From positions 1 through 64,000 of the forward strand of contig NZ_PSNX01000011.1 of assembly GCF_002930615.1 (NCBI RefSeq): 64,000 nucleotides of DNA. The letters are read 5' to 3'. Below are positions 1 through 8,665 of the stretch, piece by piece. The position numbers were made by a program, and so were the translations under genes. Origin of the DNA: Caldimonas caldifontis. Its GTDB lineage: Bacteria > Pseudomonadota > Gammaproteobacteria > Burkholderiales > Burkholderiaceae_C. The notes under the pieces were generated by a model. It saw only the letters and a list, made by a program, of their open reading frames with translations. It was not told where the DNA came from and did no database searches. Numbering within the stretch: position 1 is the stretch's first letter; the number at the start of each line of letters is the position of its first letter.

Positions 1-29
1 GCAGCGAATTGCTCGGGCGTGATTTCCAT
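1..29 (-). CDS. 5' end of an unidentified gene, cut by the window edge
   Basis: An ATG on the minus strand at 29 opens a reading frame that reads MEITPEQFA before leaving the window. A run of G residues just upstream could serve as ribosome-binding site. Nine residues are too few to identify a product. It would be divergent from the DUF457 gene, with about 170 bases between them. Confidence 0.3.
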
Positions 30-104
30 GCCCCCAAGTGTCCAATGCCCCGACCATCATCGCAATTAGTGTGAACACGCCCTAGTGGCTGAGGGGGGCC
101 CTGT

Positions 105-157
105 CACACACCCCCAAAAGGGGGAAGGTGCAACGGGCCCACGGCATGGCCGTGCCC
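105..157. other. Hairpin-rich leader upstream of the DUF457 gene
   Basis: Two inverted repeats stand between the partial gene at the left edge and the start at 200: CCCCC (111-115) with GGGGG (120-124) around an AAAA loop, and CACGGC (140-145) with GCCGTG (149-154) around ATG. Neither is followed by a T-run, so they do not look like a rho-independent terminator. A role in the leader of the downstream gene is possible but unproven. Confidence 0.35.
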
Positions 158-199
158 CCGGGTCGGCAGGGCCTTCCGCGGGCGCCGACAATCGCAGCC

Positions 200-1207
200 A
201 TGGACTCGGTTTCGCAGATCGCCCTTGGGTCGGCCGTCGGCATGGCCGTGATGGGCCGTCGCACGGCCTTGTGGAAGGCCGCACTGTGGGGCGCCGTGGC
301 AGGCACCCTGCCCGACCTGGACGCCCTGGTGGACTTCGGCGACCCGGTGCGCAACATGACCTATCACCGGGGCGAGAGCCATGCGCTGTTCTACCTGACC
401 CTGGCCTCGCCGCTGCTGGCGTGGATCGTCACACGCGTGCATGGGGAGGCGGCCCTGTTCAAGCGCTGGTGGCTGGCGATCTGGCTCGTGCTCATCACAC
501 ACCCGCTGCTGGACACGATGACGGTGTACGGCACCCAGCTGGCCCTGCCTTTCAGCAACCACCCTTTCGGTGTGGGCAGCATCTTCATCATCGACCCGCT
601 CTATACCTTGCCGCTGCTGGTGGGCGTGGGCGTGGCGCTCGCCTCCCGCAGGACCGACCGGCTGCGCTGGAACACGGCCGGCCTGGTGCTGAGCACCGCC
701 TACCTGGGCTGGAGCGTGGTGGCCCAGCAGCAAGCGATGGCGGTGGCGCGCGAGTCCCTGGCCCGGCAGGGCGTGGAGGCGCAGCAGGTGATGGCCACCC
801 CCACCGCCTTCAACACCCTGCTGTGGCGCATCCTGGTGATCACGCCCGATGCTCACCTCGAAGGCTTCCACTCGCTGCTGGACGACGGCCGCGACGTGAC
901 CTTCGATCGCTTCGACCGCGGCACCGCGTTGTACGAGCAGTTGCGGGGTCACTGGCCGGTGGACCGCATCGCCTGGTTCAGCAAGGGTTACTTCAAGATG
1001 CACGAGCGCGATGACGACGTGCTGATGAGCGACCTGCGCATGGGCCAGGAGCCCTACTACGTGTTCACCTTCCGGATGGCGCAGCGGCACTCCGATCCCG
1101 TGCCGCTGGAGCGTCCCGAGCAGGTGGGCACGCGCCCCGACCTGGAGCGGGGACTGCCCTGGCTGTGGCGACGCATCTGGGGTGAGCCGCTGCCGCCGCC
1201 GCGTTGA
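200..1207 (+). CDS. DUF457/YdjM-family membrane-bound putative metal-dependent hydrolase
   Basis: A 335-residue membrane protein of the YdjM/DUF457 group, annotated as inner-membrane putative metal-dependent hydrolases; no substrate is established. Conserved polar motifs lie at membrane edges: PDLD (38-41), HRGESH (56-61) and THPLLD (100-105), which could bind metal. Hydrophobic segments lie near residues 26-37, 62-80, 92-103 and 130-150, followed by a soluble C-terminal half. The ATG at 200 is chosen because the upstream extension to 128 is rich in Pro, Arg and Gly and unlike the family. The gene stands alone, convergent with the Nudix/MBL gene three bases downstream. Confidence 0.75.
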   Translation: MDSVSQIALGSAVGMAVMGRRTALWKAALWGAVAGTLPDLDALVDFGDPVRNMTYHRGESHALFYLTLASPLLAWIVTRVHGEAALFKRWWLAIWLVLITHPLLDTMTVYGTQLALPFSNHPFGVGSIFIIDPLYTLPLLVGVGVALASRRTDRLRWNTAGLVLSTAYLGWSVVAQQQAMAVARESLARQGVEAQQVMATPTAFNTLLWRILVITPDAHLEGFHSLLDDGRDVTFDRFDRGTALYEQLRGHWPVDRIAWFSKGYFKMHERDDDVLMSDLRMGQEPYYVFTFRMAQRHSDPVPLERPEQVGTRPDLERGLPWLWRRIWGEPLPPPR

Positions 1208-1210
1208 GGC

Positions 1211-2875
1211 TCAGGCCGCGCTCCAGCCGGCTTCGTCCTGGCGCACGCGACCTTCGGTCTGCAGCTTGATCAGATGCGCCAGCAGCGATCGCTCGGCCAT
1301 GGCGTACAGGGCCGAGGGAATGTCGGTGTAGACACGCTCGCGCAGCCGGGCCACGGACGCCGGGCCCAGGGCCAGAGTCGCCTCCAGCACCAGCGCCTCC
1401 CGGCGCAGGCGGTGAGCGACGAGCGCTTCGATCACCTTCGCCGGCTGGGCCATCAGGAAGCCATGACCGGGCGCAAGCCATTCGAGGCCTTCGTCGAGCA
1501 AGCCCCGCAGCGAGGCGAGGTAGGCCGCCATGTCGCCGTCCGGCGGGTTGATGACCACCGTGGAGGACTGCATCACGTGGTCGCCGGTGAACAGCAGTTT
1601 TTCTTCCTCCAGCAGGAAGCACAGGTGGTTGGACGCGTGACCCGGCGTGTGCAGCACGCGCAGGTGCGTCTCGGAGGAGCACACCAGACGTTCGCCATGC
1701 TGCAGCTCCCGGTCCAGCGCCAGCCGGGGGTCTTGCCCCTGTGGATGGGCAGGCCAGCGGCCCCATACCGGCGCCCCGGTGGCCGCACTCAAGGCCTGCG
1801 ACGCGGGGGAATGGTCCTTGTGGCTGTGGGTGAGCACGATGGCCTCGATGGGGCCAGGGGCTGCGGCGAGCACGGCTCGCACGTGTTCCTCGTCGTCAGG
1901 CCCGGGGTCGATGACGGTCCATCGGTTGGCGGCTCCACCGCCCACGAGGTAGGTGTTGGTGCCCGGACCGGTCATCAGGCTGCCGTTGGGGGCGGTCACG
2001 CGGATCACGCGTTCGGACAGGCGCACCGGCACACCGGGAACGAGCGCATAGGACACGTGCCCGTGACCCAGGGGGTCGAGACGGCCGATCTCGGCCCAGG
2101 CCGGCTCCTCGGGCATCACCGGACGCTCCCCCTCGGGGCCTTGGCCCACCCGAGGCATCACCAGGGCCACCTGCCGCGGGGCACGGGCCCAGTCCATCAG
2201 GGCTTCGCACGTTTGGAAGCGGGCCAGCAGTTCCAGCGTCACCCGCGTGGGGGTCATCAGCTTGAAGTCTGTGCCACGCGAAAGAGCTTCCGCAGGACGC
2301 AGCCAGGCGTGCTCCACGGTCTCGTGTTCATCGTGCACGGCGGCTTGGCCCGCGGGGGCCACCGCCACGAAGAAGCGGGTGTCAAAGCGCTTGGCGCGGC
2401 CCAGGGGGGTGAGCCAATGGCTCAGATAGGCCAGCCGATCGAGCCGCAAGGTCCAGCCCGCTCGCGTGCACAGGTCAGCCCAGGCGAGTTCGCCGCAGTG
2501 GACCTGCCGCCGCCAGTGCATGGCCGTGTGCGCGTCGGGCAGGGGACCGTCGGCAAAGAGAAGCCCACACTCCTCGAAACACTCACGCACGGCACAGACA
2601 AAGTAGTCGCGAGCCCCTTCGGTCACACCCAGGCGCGCATTCGCCTGCGTGTCGGACAGGCCGGAGCTGCACATGGCGGCCTCGCGATCACCCGCATCGA
2701 CCAGCCCGCCAGGAAACACCCAGGCGCCGCTGTTGTGATCTCCGCGCTCGGCACGTCGCAGCAGCAGCACTTCCAGGCCCTCCGGCCCTGTGATGGCATC
2801 GCGCACCACCACAAGGGTGGCCGCAGGGCGGGGTGGACGGGGAGATGGGGATGAGGGTGCGGGGCGATCGGTCAT
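1211..2875 (-). CDS. Fusion of a Nudix hydrolase domain and a metallo-beta-lactamase fold hydrolase
   Basis: Predicted 554-residue two-domain enzyme. The N-terminal half (about 15-220) is Nudix: PGG at 55-57 and REcFEEcGLL at 97-106. The Nudix box is interrupted by about 24 extra residues, as in the NUDT19-like acyl-CoA/CoA diphosphatases. The C-terminal half (about 290-550) is an MBL domain of the LACTB2 type with TGPGTNTYLVG, the metal motif THSHKDH (349-355), HTPGH and FTGDH. The start at 2875 (MTDRPAP) is preferred because the upstream extension looks non-coding; the ATG at 2884 is the alternative. It follows the VWA gene by 94 bases on the same strand. The dual activity is inferred. Confidence 0.85.
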   Translation of the reverse strand: MTDRPAPSSPSPRPPRPAATLVVVRDAITGPEGLEVLLLRRAERGDHNSGAWVFPGGLVDAGDREAAMCSSGLSDTQANARLGVTEGARDYFVCAVRECFEECGLLFADGPLPDAHTAMHWRRQVHCGELAWADLCTRAGWTLRLDRLAYLSHWLTPLGRAKRFDTRFFVAVAPAGQAAVHDEHETVEHAWLRPAEALSRGTDFKLMTPTRVTLELLARFQTCEALMDWARAPRQVALVMPRVGQGPEGERPVMPEEPAWAEIGRLDPLGHGHVSYALVPGVPVRLSERVIRVTAPNGSLMTGPGTNTYLVGGGAANRWTVIDPGPDDEEHVRAVLAAAPGPIEAIVLTHSHKDHSPASQALSAATGAPVWGRWPAHPQGQDPRLALDRELQHGERLVCSSETHLRVLHTPGHASNHLCFLLEEEKLLFTGDHVMQSSTVVINPPDGDMAAYLASLRGLLDEGLEWLAPGHGFLMAQPAKVIEALVAHRLRREALVLEATLALGPASVARLRERVYTDIPSALYAMAERSLLAHLIKLQTEGRVRQDEAGWSAA

Positions 2876-2969
2876 GGGTGGCATCCGGGGCTCATGGTGC
2901 CTGCGCCCTGCAAGGGCGGCAGTCACCTTGGAGACCGATGATGCCCCATCCATGCCGCAGGTACGGTCC

Positions 2970-4022
2970 CTACAGCACCCGATGGAACCAGAAGACCGAC
3001 AGCCCGGCCGCCAGCAGCATCAGCGCCGCCGCAGCGGCAGCCAGCAGGGCGGTCACCTCGATCTCGCGGGTTTCCAACGCCAGCTTGGAGTGCAGCCCCT
3101 GGTAGATCTTCTTCAGATCCGGCGCCGTGCCGGCGTAGAAATACTCTCCCCCGGTGAGGTTGGCAATGCCCCGCAGCGACTCCTCGTCGAGGCGCACCCG
3201 CATCGACCAGCCGTCTCCCACGAGGATTTCTCCGTTTTCGGTACCCACGCCGATGGTGTAGACCTTCACGCCCCGTTCGGCCGCCATGCGCGCGGCCTCC
3301 ATGGGGTTGGGGCCGGTGGTGGTCTGACCATCGGTGAGCAGGATGATGGCCGCGGACGCATAGGAGCCCGGCTCCACCGGGGGCGGCGGCGGTTTGCCCC
3401 CCGCGCTGCGCTGGTCGAGCGATCGACCCAGTCGGCTGTCTTCCGAGCCGGGGCGGGGGTTGCTGCCCCGCAGGTCGAACTCCAGATCAGGGAAGATGGC
3501 CTGCAACGAGACCAGGATGCCACTGCCGACCGCCGTGGCACGCTGGAAGTTGAAGCGGTCGATGGCGGCCAGCACGTCTTCCTTGCTGTGCGTGGGCGGC
3601 TGCGTGAGCAGTGCCGTGCCCGCAAAGGTGACCACGCCGATGCGCGTGCCGCTGTCCTGCAGGGCCACGAACTCGCGTGCCGCCGCCTGGGCCGCCGCCA
3701 TGCGGCTGGGCTCGACGTCGGTGGCCCGCATGCTGCCGGACACATCCATCGCCAGGATCACCATGCGCTGCTGCGACGGCAGTGTCACGCTGGCCGTGGG
3801 CCGGGCGATCGCCACCAGCAGGGCCACCAGGGCCAGCAGCATCAGCGCGGGCGGCACATGGCGACGCCAGCCCGGTCCCTTGACCAGGGCTTCGCGCACC
3901 AGCGACAGGCCCGAGTACCGCAGCGCCATGCGCCGGCGTCGGCGCAAGAGCCACCAGTACGCCAGCACGCTCAGGGGCACCAGCACCAGCAGCCACAACA
4001 ATTCCGGCCAGATGAATGCCAT
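2970..4022 (-). CDS. VWA-domain membrane protein (BatA type)
   Basis: A 350-residue membrane-anchored von Willebrand factor A protein, last gene of the protease-MoxR-DUF58-VWA operon. It has a hydrophobic N-terminus (about 3-25), a second helix (about 58-73), a VWA domain with an intact MIDAS (DxSxS at 93-97, later a conserved Thr and Asp), and a C-terminal helix (about 325-348). This arrangement matches BatA-type partners of MoxR ATPases, which are thought to act in assembly or stress tolerance at the membrane. The start is the ATG at 4022, with GGGAGA before it; a GTG 18 bases upstream is less likely. A short Gly/Pro-rich insert lies near residues 205-220. Confidence 0.85.
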   Translation of the reverse strand: MAFIWPELLWLLVLVPLSVLAYWWLLRRRRRMALRYSGLSLVREALVKGPGWRRHVPPALMLLALVALLVAIARPTASVTLPSQQRMVILAMDVSGSMRATDVEPSRMAAAQAAAREFVALQDSGTRIGVVTFAGTALLTQPPTHSKEDVLAAIDRFNFQRATAVGSGILVSLQAIFPDLEFDLRGSNPRPGSEDSRLGRSLDQRSAGGKPPPPPVEPGSYASAAIILLTDGQTTTGPNPMEAARMAAERGVKVYTIGVGTENGEILVGDGWSMRVRLDEESLRGIANLTGGEYFYAGTAPDLKKIYQGLHSKLALETREIEVTALLAAAAAALMLLAAGLSVFWFHRVL

Positions 4023-4036
4023 GCTCGTCTCCCGGT

Positions 4037-5065
4037 TCACAAGGGGGCCGTCGAGGCCAGGGCCGCAGGTGGGCGCGACTGGATCGCACCGCCCCCCGCC
4101 GACAACCGCGCGCGCAGCTTGCGCAACTCGACGAAGCGCCGCACGGCCACCACCAGGTCTTCATCGGTGGCCAGTTCCAGGACATCCACGCCGGCATCGC
4201 CGAACGCCAGACGCAGCCGCGCCTCGCGGTCCTGCGCCACCTGTTCGAAACGTCGCCGAAACCCCGGGTCGTGGGTGTCCACCAGCTGCTGCTCGCCGGT
4301 TTCAGCGTCCTCGAACATCACCAGGCCCAGGTCGGGCAGCGACGCCTCCAAGGGGTCGGTCAGCCGCACCGCCAGCACCTCGTGGCGCTGTGCCAACCTT
4401 CCCAAGGGTTCGCTCCAGCCGGGTTGGGCAATGAAATCGGACACCACGAACACCAGCGAGCGGCGACGCATCATGCTGCCCGCGCGGTGAAAGAGCTCGG
4501 CCAGGTCGGTGTCGCCCTGGGCCCGTGCCGGCCGTCCGGTCGGACGCGCCGGACGCGCCAGCAGCCGATGCACCAGCTGCAACACCTGCTGGCGCCCGCT
4601 GCGCGCGGGGATCACGGTATCCACCGTGTCACCGCAGACAAGGGCGCCCACCCGGTTGCCATGACGCGTGAGCAGGCGTGACATAAGGGCCACGAAGGCA
4701 ATCAGCAGGTCGCGCTTGCTGAACTCGCCCGCGCCGAAATGCACCGAGCCGCTGAGGTCGAGCAGGAACCACACGTTGATGTCGCGGTCCTGCTGGAACT
4801 CGCGCACATGGGGCACCTGGATGCGCGCGGTCACGTTCCAGTCGATGTAGCGCACGTCATCGTGGAACTGGTACTCGCGCAGGTCGGCCAGGTCCAGCCC
4901 TTGGCCGCGGAAGAGCGTGCGGTAGTCCCCTTCGAGCAGCCCGTCGAGACGGCGCAGCACCTTCCATTCGAGACGGCGCAGCAGCCGGTCAGCCTCGCCA
5001 AGCGCGGCGTGGGTCTCGCTGGCCTCGATGGGTGCCGCCTCAGGCGGTGGCTTCGGTGCGCGCAT
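4037..5065 (-). CDS. DUF58 domain protein, MoxR partner
   Basis: A 342-residue soluble protein with the DUF58 signature around residues 50-80 (FRGQGLDLADLREYQ, then DVRYIDWNVTAR), followed by a VWA-like fold beginning WFLLDLSGSVHFG. DUF58 proteins are nearly always encoded next to MoxR AAA+ ATPases and VWA proteins and are presumed clients or adaptors. The start overlaps the end of the moxR-like gene by 26 bases, and 14 bases separate its stop from the VWA start, so the three are likely co-transcribed and translationally coupled. The molecular target is unknown. Confidence 0.88.
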   Translation of the reverse strand: MRAPKPPPEAAPIEASETHAALGEADRLLRRLEWKVLRRLDGLLEGDYRTLFRGQGLDLADLREYQFHDDVRYIDWNVTARIQVPHVREFQQDRDINVWFLLDLSGSVHFGAGEFSKRDLLIAFVALMSRLLTRHGNRVGALVCGDTVDTVIPARSGRQQVLQLVHRLLARPARPTGRPARAQGDTDLAELFHRAGSMMRRRSLVFVVSDFIAQPGWSEPLGRLAQRHEVLAVRLTDPLEASLPDLGLVMFEDAETGEQQLVDTHDPGFRRRFEQVAQDREARLRLAFGDAGVDVLELATDEDLVVAVRRFVELRKLRARLSAGGGAIQSRPPAALASTAPL

Positions 5066-6053
5066 GGGTGTCCAGGGGCTTGTCGGGGGCGGGCAGCTTG
5101 TCCATGATGCGCCGCACGATGTGATCGGCCGTGAGCGACTCGGCCAGGGCTTCGTACGACAGCACCAGGCGGTGGCGCAGCACGTCGGGCACGAGGTCGG
5201 TCAGGTCCTCGGGCAGCACATAGGGCCGCCCGCGCAGCAGCCCCAGCGCGCGCGCGCCCTCGATGAGGTTGATGGTGGCACGCGGGCTGGCGCCAAAGCT
5301 GAGGTAGCGTCCGAGTTCGGGCAGTCCAAAGCGCTCGGGCGAACGCGTGGCCGCGACCAGCTTCACCGCGTATTGAATGAGCGATGGATCCACATAGCTC
5401 TTGCGGCACTCCTTCTGCAGCTGCGCCAGTTCCTCGGTGGTGACCACCGCGGCCACTTCCTCGGCTGCACCAGTCACCCGCTGCACGATGACGAATTCCT
5501 CTTCCTCGCTCGGGTAGCCCACCAGCACCTTCATCATGAAGCGGTCCACCTGCGCCTCGGGCAGCGGGTAGGTGCCCTCGGTCTCGATGGGGTTCTGCGT
5601 GGCCATCACGAGGAAGGGCCGCGGCACCTTGTGGGTTTCCCCGGCAATGGTGACCTGGTATTCCTGCATCACCTCCAGCAAGGCGCTCTGCACCTTGGCC
5701 GGCGCGCGGTTGATCTCGTCGGCCAGCAGCAGGTGGGTGAAGACGGGGCCCAGGGAGGTGTTGAACTCGCCCATCTTCTGGTTGTAGATGCGCGTACCCA
5801 CCAGGTCGGCTGGCACCAGGTCGGGCGTGAACTGCACGCGCTTGAAGCTGCCACGCATGACACGTGCGAGGGTCTTCACCGTGAGCGTCTTGGCCAGGCC
5901 CGGCACGCCTTCCACCAGCAGATGGCCCTGGGCCAGCATGGCGACCAGCACGCGCTCGAGGAAATGGTCCTGCCCCACGACGACACGCTTGACCTCGTAG
6001 AGCACCCGCTGCATCTGCTCGGCCACGGCGTTGTGGTTGGCGTTGCTGTCCAT
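5040..6053 (-). CDS. MoxR-family AAA+ ATPase
   Basis: A 337-residue AAA+ ATPase of the MoxR family, chaperone-like proteins that act with VWA-domain partners. The Walker A motif (EGVPGLAKT, 48-56) uses the MoxR variant with Ala before Lys. Walker B is LLLADEINRA (108-117), sensor 1 is ATQNPIE near 160, and the C-terminal lid domain is complete. Length is normal. The ATG at 6053 follows a purine-rich stretch. It lies 35 bases after the protease gene and overlaps the DUF58 gene, forming one operon. Confidence 0.93.
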   Translation of the reverse strand: MDSNANHNAVAEQMQRVLYEVKRVVVGQDHFLERVLVAMLAQGHLLVEGVPGLAKTLTVKTLARVMRGSFKRVQFTPDLVPADLVGTRIYNQKMGEFNTSLGPVFTHLLLADEINRAPAKVQSALLEVMQEYQVTIAGETHKVPRPFLVMATQNPIETEGTYPLPEAQVDRFMMKVLVGYPSEEEEFVIVQRVTGAAEEVAAVVTTEELAQLQKECRKSYVDPSLIQYAVKLVAATRSPERFGLPELGRYLSFGASPRATINLIEGARALGLLRGRPYVLPEDLTDLVPDVLRHRLVLSYEALAESLTADHIVRRIMDKLPAPDKPLDTHARTEATA

Positions 6054-6088
6054 GCGTGAGTCCTTTCTCTGTCGGTGAAGGGAGTGGC

Positions 6089-7057
6089 TCAGAACGGCGA
6101 CAGGCCGACGGCGGCCGCCGCGTTCTCGATGGGCACCGCAAATCCGATGCCCACGAAGACCCGGTGTTCCGTGGGGTTGAGGATCGCGGTGACGATGCCC
6201 ACCACCTCGCCGTCCTGGGTGACCAGCGGCCCTCCCGAACTGCCAGGGTTGGCGGCCGCGTCGAACTGGATGAGATTCGTGAGGATGCGTTCGCCTTCGG
6301 GCGAGCGGAACTCGCGTCCCAGGCCCGACACCACGCCGGCCGTGGCGGTGGGGCCGATGCCGAAGGGGAAGCCCACGGCCACGACCTGATCGCCGGGCGC
6401 GAGGTCGGAGGTCGAACGCAGGGTCGCCGGAATCAGGTCATCGGGCAGGGTGCGCGGCTTGATCACCGCCAGGTCGTTCTCCGGCTGGGCGGCCACCATG
6501 TCGGCCTCGGCCACATGGCCATCGTCGAAGACCACCTGCAGGCGCGGTGCGCCCATCACGACGTGCAGGTTGGTGAGGATCAGGCCCTCATCGACGATGA
6601 CCACGCCCGTGCCGGTGCCGATCTCCCGCTGCCGCCCTTCGGCATTGGGCACGCTCAGGCCCCGCACGCGCACCACCGAGGGGCGGATCTTCTCGTAGGC
6701 CTTGGCCGCCAGGGAGGGCAGGGGCTTGTTGTTCAGGGTGTGCAGGACAGCCTTGTCGATATCGTCCTGCGTGAGGCGCGGGCTGCCCGGCTGCAAGGTG
6801 CTGTAGCCCATCATCAGGCCCAGGCCCAGCAATCCGCCAGCGAGCACCAGGCCCCATCGTTCATGGCGGTGCATCCATGCCACGAGACGGGCACGCCGGG
6901 ATGCCGGGGCGGCTGCCGCAGCCGGCGCGGTGCGCGCCACGGAGTCCCCCCCGGACGAAGGCTTTGCGGCCGGAGGCGGCTGCTGCGGCCGTGACGCCTC
7001 AGCCGGCGTCGCACGGGCGGGTGGCCTGGAACTGCTGTACAGCGCACGCTTGCTCAT
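6089..7057 (-). CDS. Membrane-anchored trypsin-like serine protease (S1C type, no PDZ domain)
   Basis: A 322-residue protease related to DegP/HtrA. The catalytic triad is visible as H165 (LTNLHVV), D195 (ENDLAVI) and S274 (PGSSGGP). A Pro/Ala-rich cytoplasmic stretch of about 65 residues precedes one membrane helix (about 68-85), so the protease domain should face the periplasm. The protein ends soon after the protease fold, without the PDZ domain of HtrA proteins. The start MSKRALYSS at 7057 is chosen because sequence upstream is Arg-rich and non-conserved. It is the first gene of the operon leading into moxR-DUF58-VWA, which suggests a shared envelope quality-control role (inference). Confidence 0.85.
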   Translation of the reverse strand: MSKRALYSSSRPPARATPAEASRPQQPPPAAKPSSGGDSVARTAPAAAAAPASRRARLVAWMHRHERWGLVLAGGLLGLGLMMGYSTLQPGSPRLTQDDIDKAVLHTLNNKPLPSLAAKAYEKIRPSVVRVRGLSVPNAEGRQREIGTGTGVVIVDEGLILTNLHVVMGAPRLQVVFDDGHVAEADMVAAQPENDLAVIKPRTLPDDLIPATLRSTSDLAPGDQVVAVGFPFGIGPTATAGVVSGLGREFRSPEGERILTNLIQFDAAANPGSSGGPLVTQDGEVVGIVTAILNPTEHRVFVGIGFAVPIENAAAAVGLSPF

Positions 7058-7269
7058 CGGTAAGCTGCCCCGACCGCCACCTCGTGCGCGACACCTGCGC
7101 AGACGCCCCGTGCGGCGGTGGCGCCGACCGAACGGAATCGCCGGTGAGCGTTTCGGCCCACCATGGCACACACGCTAACACGTCATGTGCGTGAATGCAT
7201 CTTGCCGCCGGCAACCCCTCAGCGCAAGCCGGAAATGTGCACGGTTCGCACCTGGTGGGGGAGCGTCCG

Positions 7270-7950
7270 TCAGCGGCTGGCTCGGCGCGGCGCAGCCCCG
7301 CTGGGCACCTGCGGCGCGGCGTCCCAGTCGGGCCCGTCGAACCAGGGGTCGCCGCGCAGCCAGGCGCTGAGCAGCTCCAGGCCATCGAGCCCCCAGAAAT
7401 GGCGTCCCTCGACCACCACGGTGGGCACGCCGAAGATGCCTTGTGCGGCGGCCTCTTCCGTGTTGGCCCGCAGGCGCGCCTTCACGGCGTCGCCCTGGGC
7501 TGCGACGAGCAGGTCGCTGGCCTGCCCCGGCGACAGAGCCTCGGCAAGGGCCTGAGTCTGCTCCACCGTTCCCGCCGACTCGCCGCTGCGCCAGACGCGC
7601 CGCAGCACCGTTTCGCAAGCCCAGCGATTGGCGGCACCCTCCTGGTGGGTGGCCGCGCCATGCGCCAGCAGCAGGCGCGACAGCGCCAGGGGGTTGAAGG
7701 GATGCTGTGCGGGCATCTTCAGCTCGATGCTCAGGCGGTGCGCCAGCCAGGCCACCTGGCGGTAGGTCCAGTCGCGCTTGGGTGCAATCTCGGCCGGTCC
7801 CAGCTGACCCCAGTGTTGCAGCAGACCGGCGAACAGCACCGGCCGGTAGCTCACGGCATAGGAGAGGCCCTCCAGCACCTGGGGCAGGCGTTCGAAGGCC
7901 AGGTAGGCATAGGGCGAGACCGGATCCAGCCAGAAGGTCAAGGCCTTCAT
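7270..7950 (-). CDS. 2-hydroxychromene-2-carboxylate isomerase family protein (DsbA fold)
   Basis: A 226-residue thioredoxin-fold protein of the HCCA isomerase/kappa-class GST family. The N-terminus reads FWLDPVSPYAYLAFERL, where DsbA's CxxC is replaced by a Ser-containing glutathione-site motif. GVPTVVVEGRHFWG near residue 175 is the cis-Pro region. Family members isomerise 2-hydroxychromene-2-carboxylate in naphthalene breakdown or act as glutathione transferases; the substrate here is unknown. The start overlaps the stop of the DUF1289 gene by 4 bases (ATGA). A second family member lies at 15597-16202. Confidence 0.85.
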   Translation of the reverse strand: MKALTFWLDPVSPYAYLAFERLPQVLEGLSYAVSYRPVLFAGLLQHWGQLGPAEIAPKRDWTYRQVAWLAHRLSIELKMPAQHPFNPLALSRLLLAHGAATHQEGAANRWACETVLRRVWRSGESAGTVEQTQALAEALSPGQASDLLVAAQGDAVKARLRANTEEAAAQGIFGVPTVVVEGRHFWGLDGLELLSAWLRGDPWFDGPDWDAAPQVPSGAAPRRASR

Positions 7951-8168
7951 GTCCCCTCCGCCCGGATCTGGGCTGCCGCATCTCGCCGTGCAGGCAGACG
8001 CTTCCAGACAGCCCGCTTGTCCAGGTCACTCATCGTTGACCAGGCCGCGATCTCGTCCAGGGTGCGATGGCAGCCTTCGCACCAGCCGGTGGCCGCGTTC
8101 ATGCGGCACACATTCACGCAGGGGCTGGGCACGAGGCCCTGGGCCGGCGACGGTGTGTTGCCGCTCAC
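7947..8168 (-). CDS. DUF1289 small Cys-rich protein
   Basis: A 73-residue protein with the DUF1289 signature PSPCVNVCRMNAATGWCEGC followed by RTLDEIAAWSTMSD. Four Cys residues in C-x3-C...C-x2-C spacing suggest metal binding; the family has no assigned function. The GTG at 8168 is chosen because it overlaps the stop of the YbaK gene by 4 bases (GTGA); a longer ATG form from 8261 would run through the upstream gene. The stop likewise overlaps the next ATG by 4 bases. Confidence 0.82.
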   Translation of the reverse strand: MSGNTPSPAQGLVPSPCVNVCRMNAATGWCEGCHRTLDEIAAWSTMSDLDKRAVWKRLPARRDAAAQIRAEGT

Positions 8169-8665
8169 AGCACCACGTCCTCGACCGGCGCGCCCGTCAG
8201 CGCCACGAGCTGCTGCGGCGCCACCGGAAAGACCCCGTTGGGATGCCCCGCCGCAGCCCACACCACGTCGAAACGGAAGAGCTCGCGGTCGATCAGCATG
8301 ACCGGCGGCTGCAGGTGGGCCACCGGCGACACACCTCCGATCGAAAACCCCGTGCGGGCCTTGACGAAATCCGCATCGGCGCGGCCCAGCGGCCCCACGA
8401 GCGCCGCCACCTTCTTCTCGTCCACGCGCTTGTCGCCCGAGGTCACGACCAGCACCGCAGCTTCGTCGGACTTGCGGCGAAACACGATGCTCTTGGCGAT
8501 CTGGCCCACCACGATGCCCAGGGCTTCGGCCGCCTCCTGGGCCGTGCGGGCGGCCACTTCCAGGAAGACCGGCGGCTGCGCATGGCCGGCTTCGGCCAGG
8601 GCCCGGGCCACGCGCTGGAAGCCTTCGGGGCGTTCATGCAAATCCGGTGGCAGCACTGTGCTCAT
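8165..8665 (-). CDS. YbaK/EbsC-family aminoacyl-tRNA deacylase
   Basis: A 166-residue protein of the YbaK/ProX editing family, which hydrolyses misacylated tRNA (for example Cys-tRNA-Pro) in trans. Seen in the sequence are the conserved Lys in IAKSIVFRR, SGDKRVDEKKV, and GFSIGGVSPV with a Gly/Ser-rich substrate loop. Length is normal. The start overlaps the stop of the HMG-CoA lyase gene by 4 bases. There is no obvious functional link to leucine breakdown; the specific tRNA cannot be read from sequence. Confidence 0.88.
   Translation of the reverse strand: MSTVLPPDLHERPEGFQRVARALAEAGHAQPPVFLEVAARTAQEAAEALGIVVGQIAKSIVFRRKSDEAAVLVVTSGDKRVDEKKVAALVGPLGRADADFVKARTGFSIGGVSPVAHLQPPVMLIDRELFRFDVVWAAAGHPNGVFPVAPQQLVALTGAPVEDVVL

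Noticed and set aside
1274-2854. 526-residue plus-strand open frame opposite the Nudix/MBL gene
   Set aside because: Same reason: composition of a shadow frame and no recognisable domain.
8169-8261. Longer ATG start for the DUF1289 protein at 8261
   Set aside because: It would add 31 Gly/Ala/Arg-rich residues inside the YbaK coding region, while the GTG at 8168 gives the same 4-base overlap as its neighbours.
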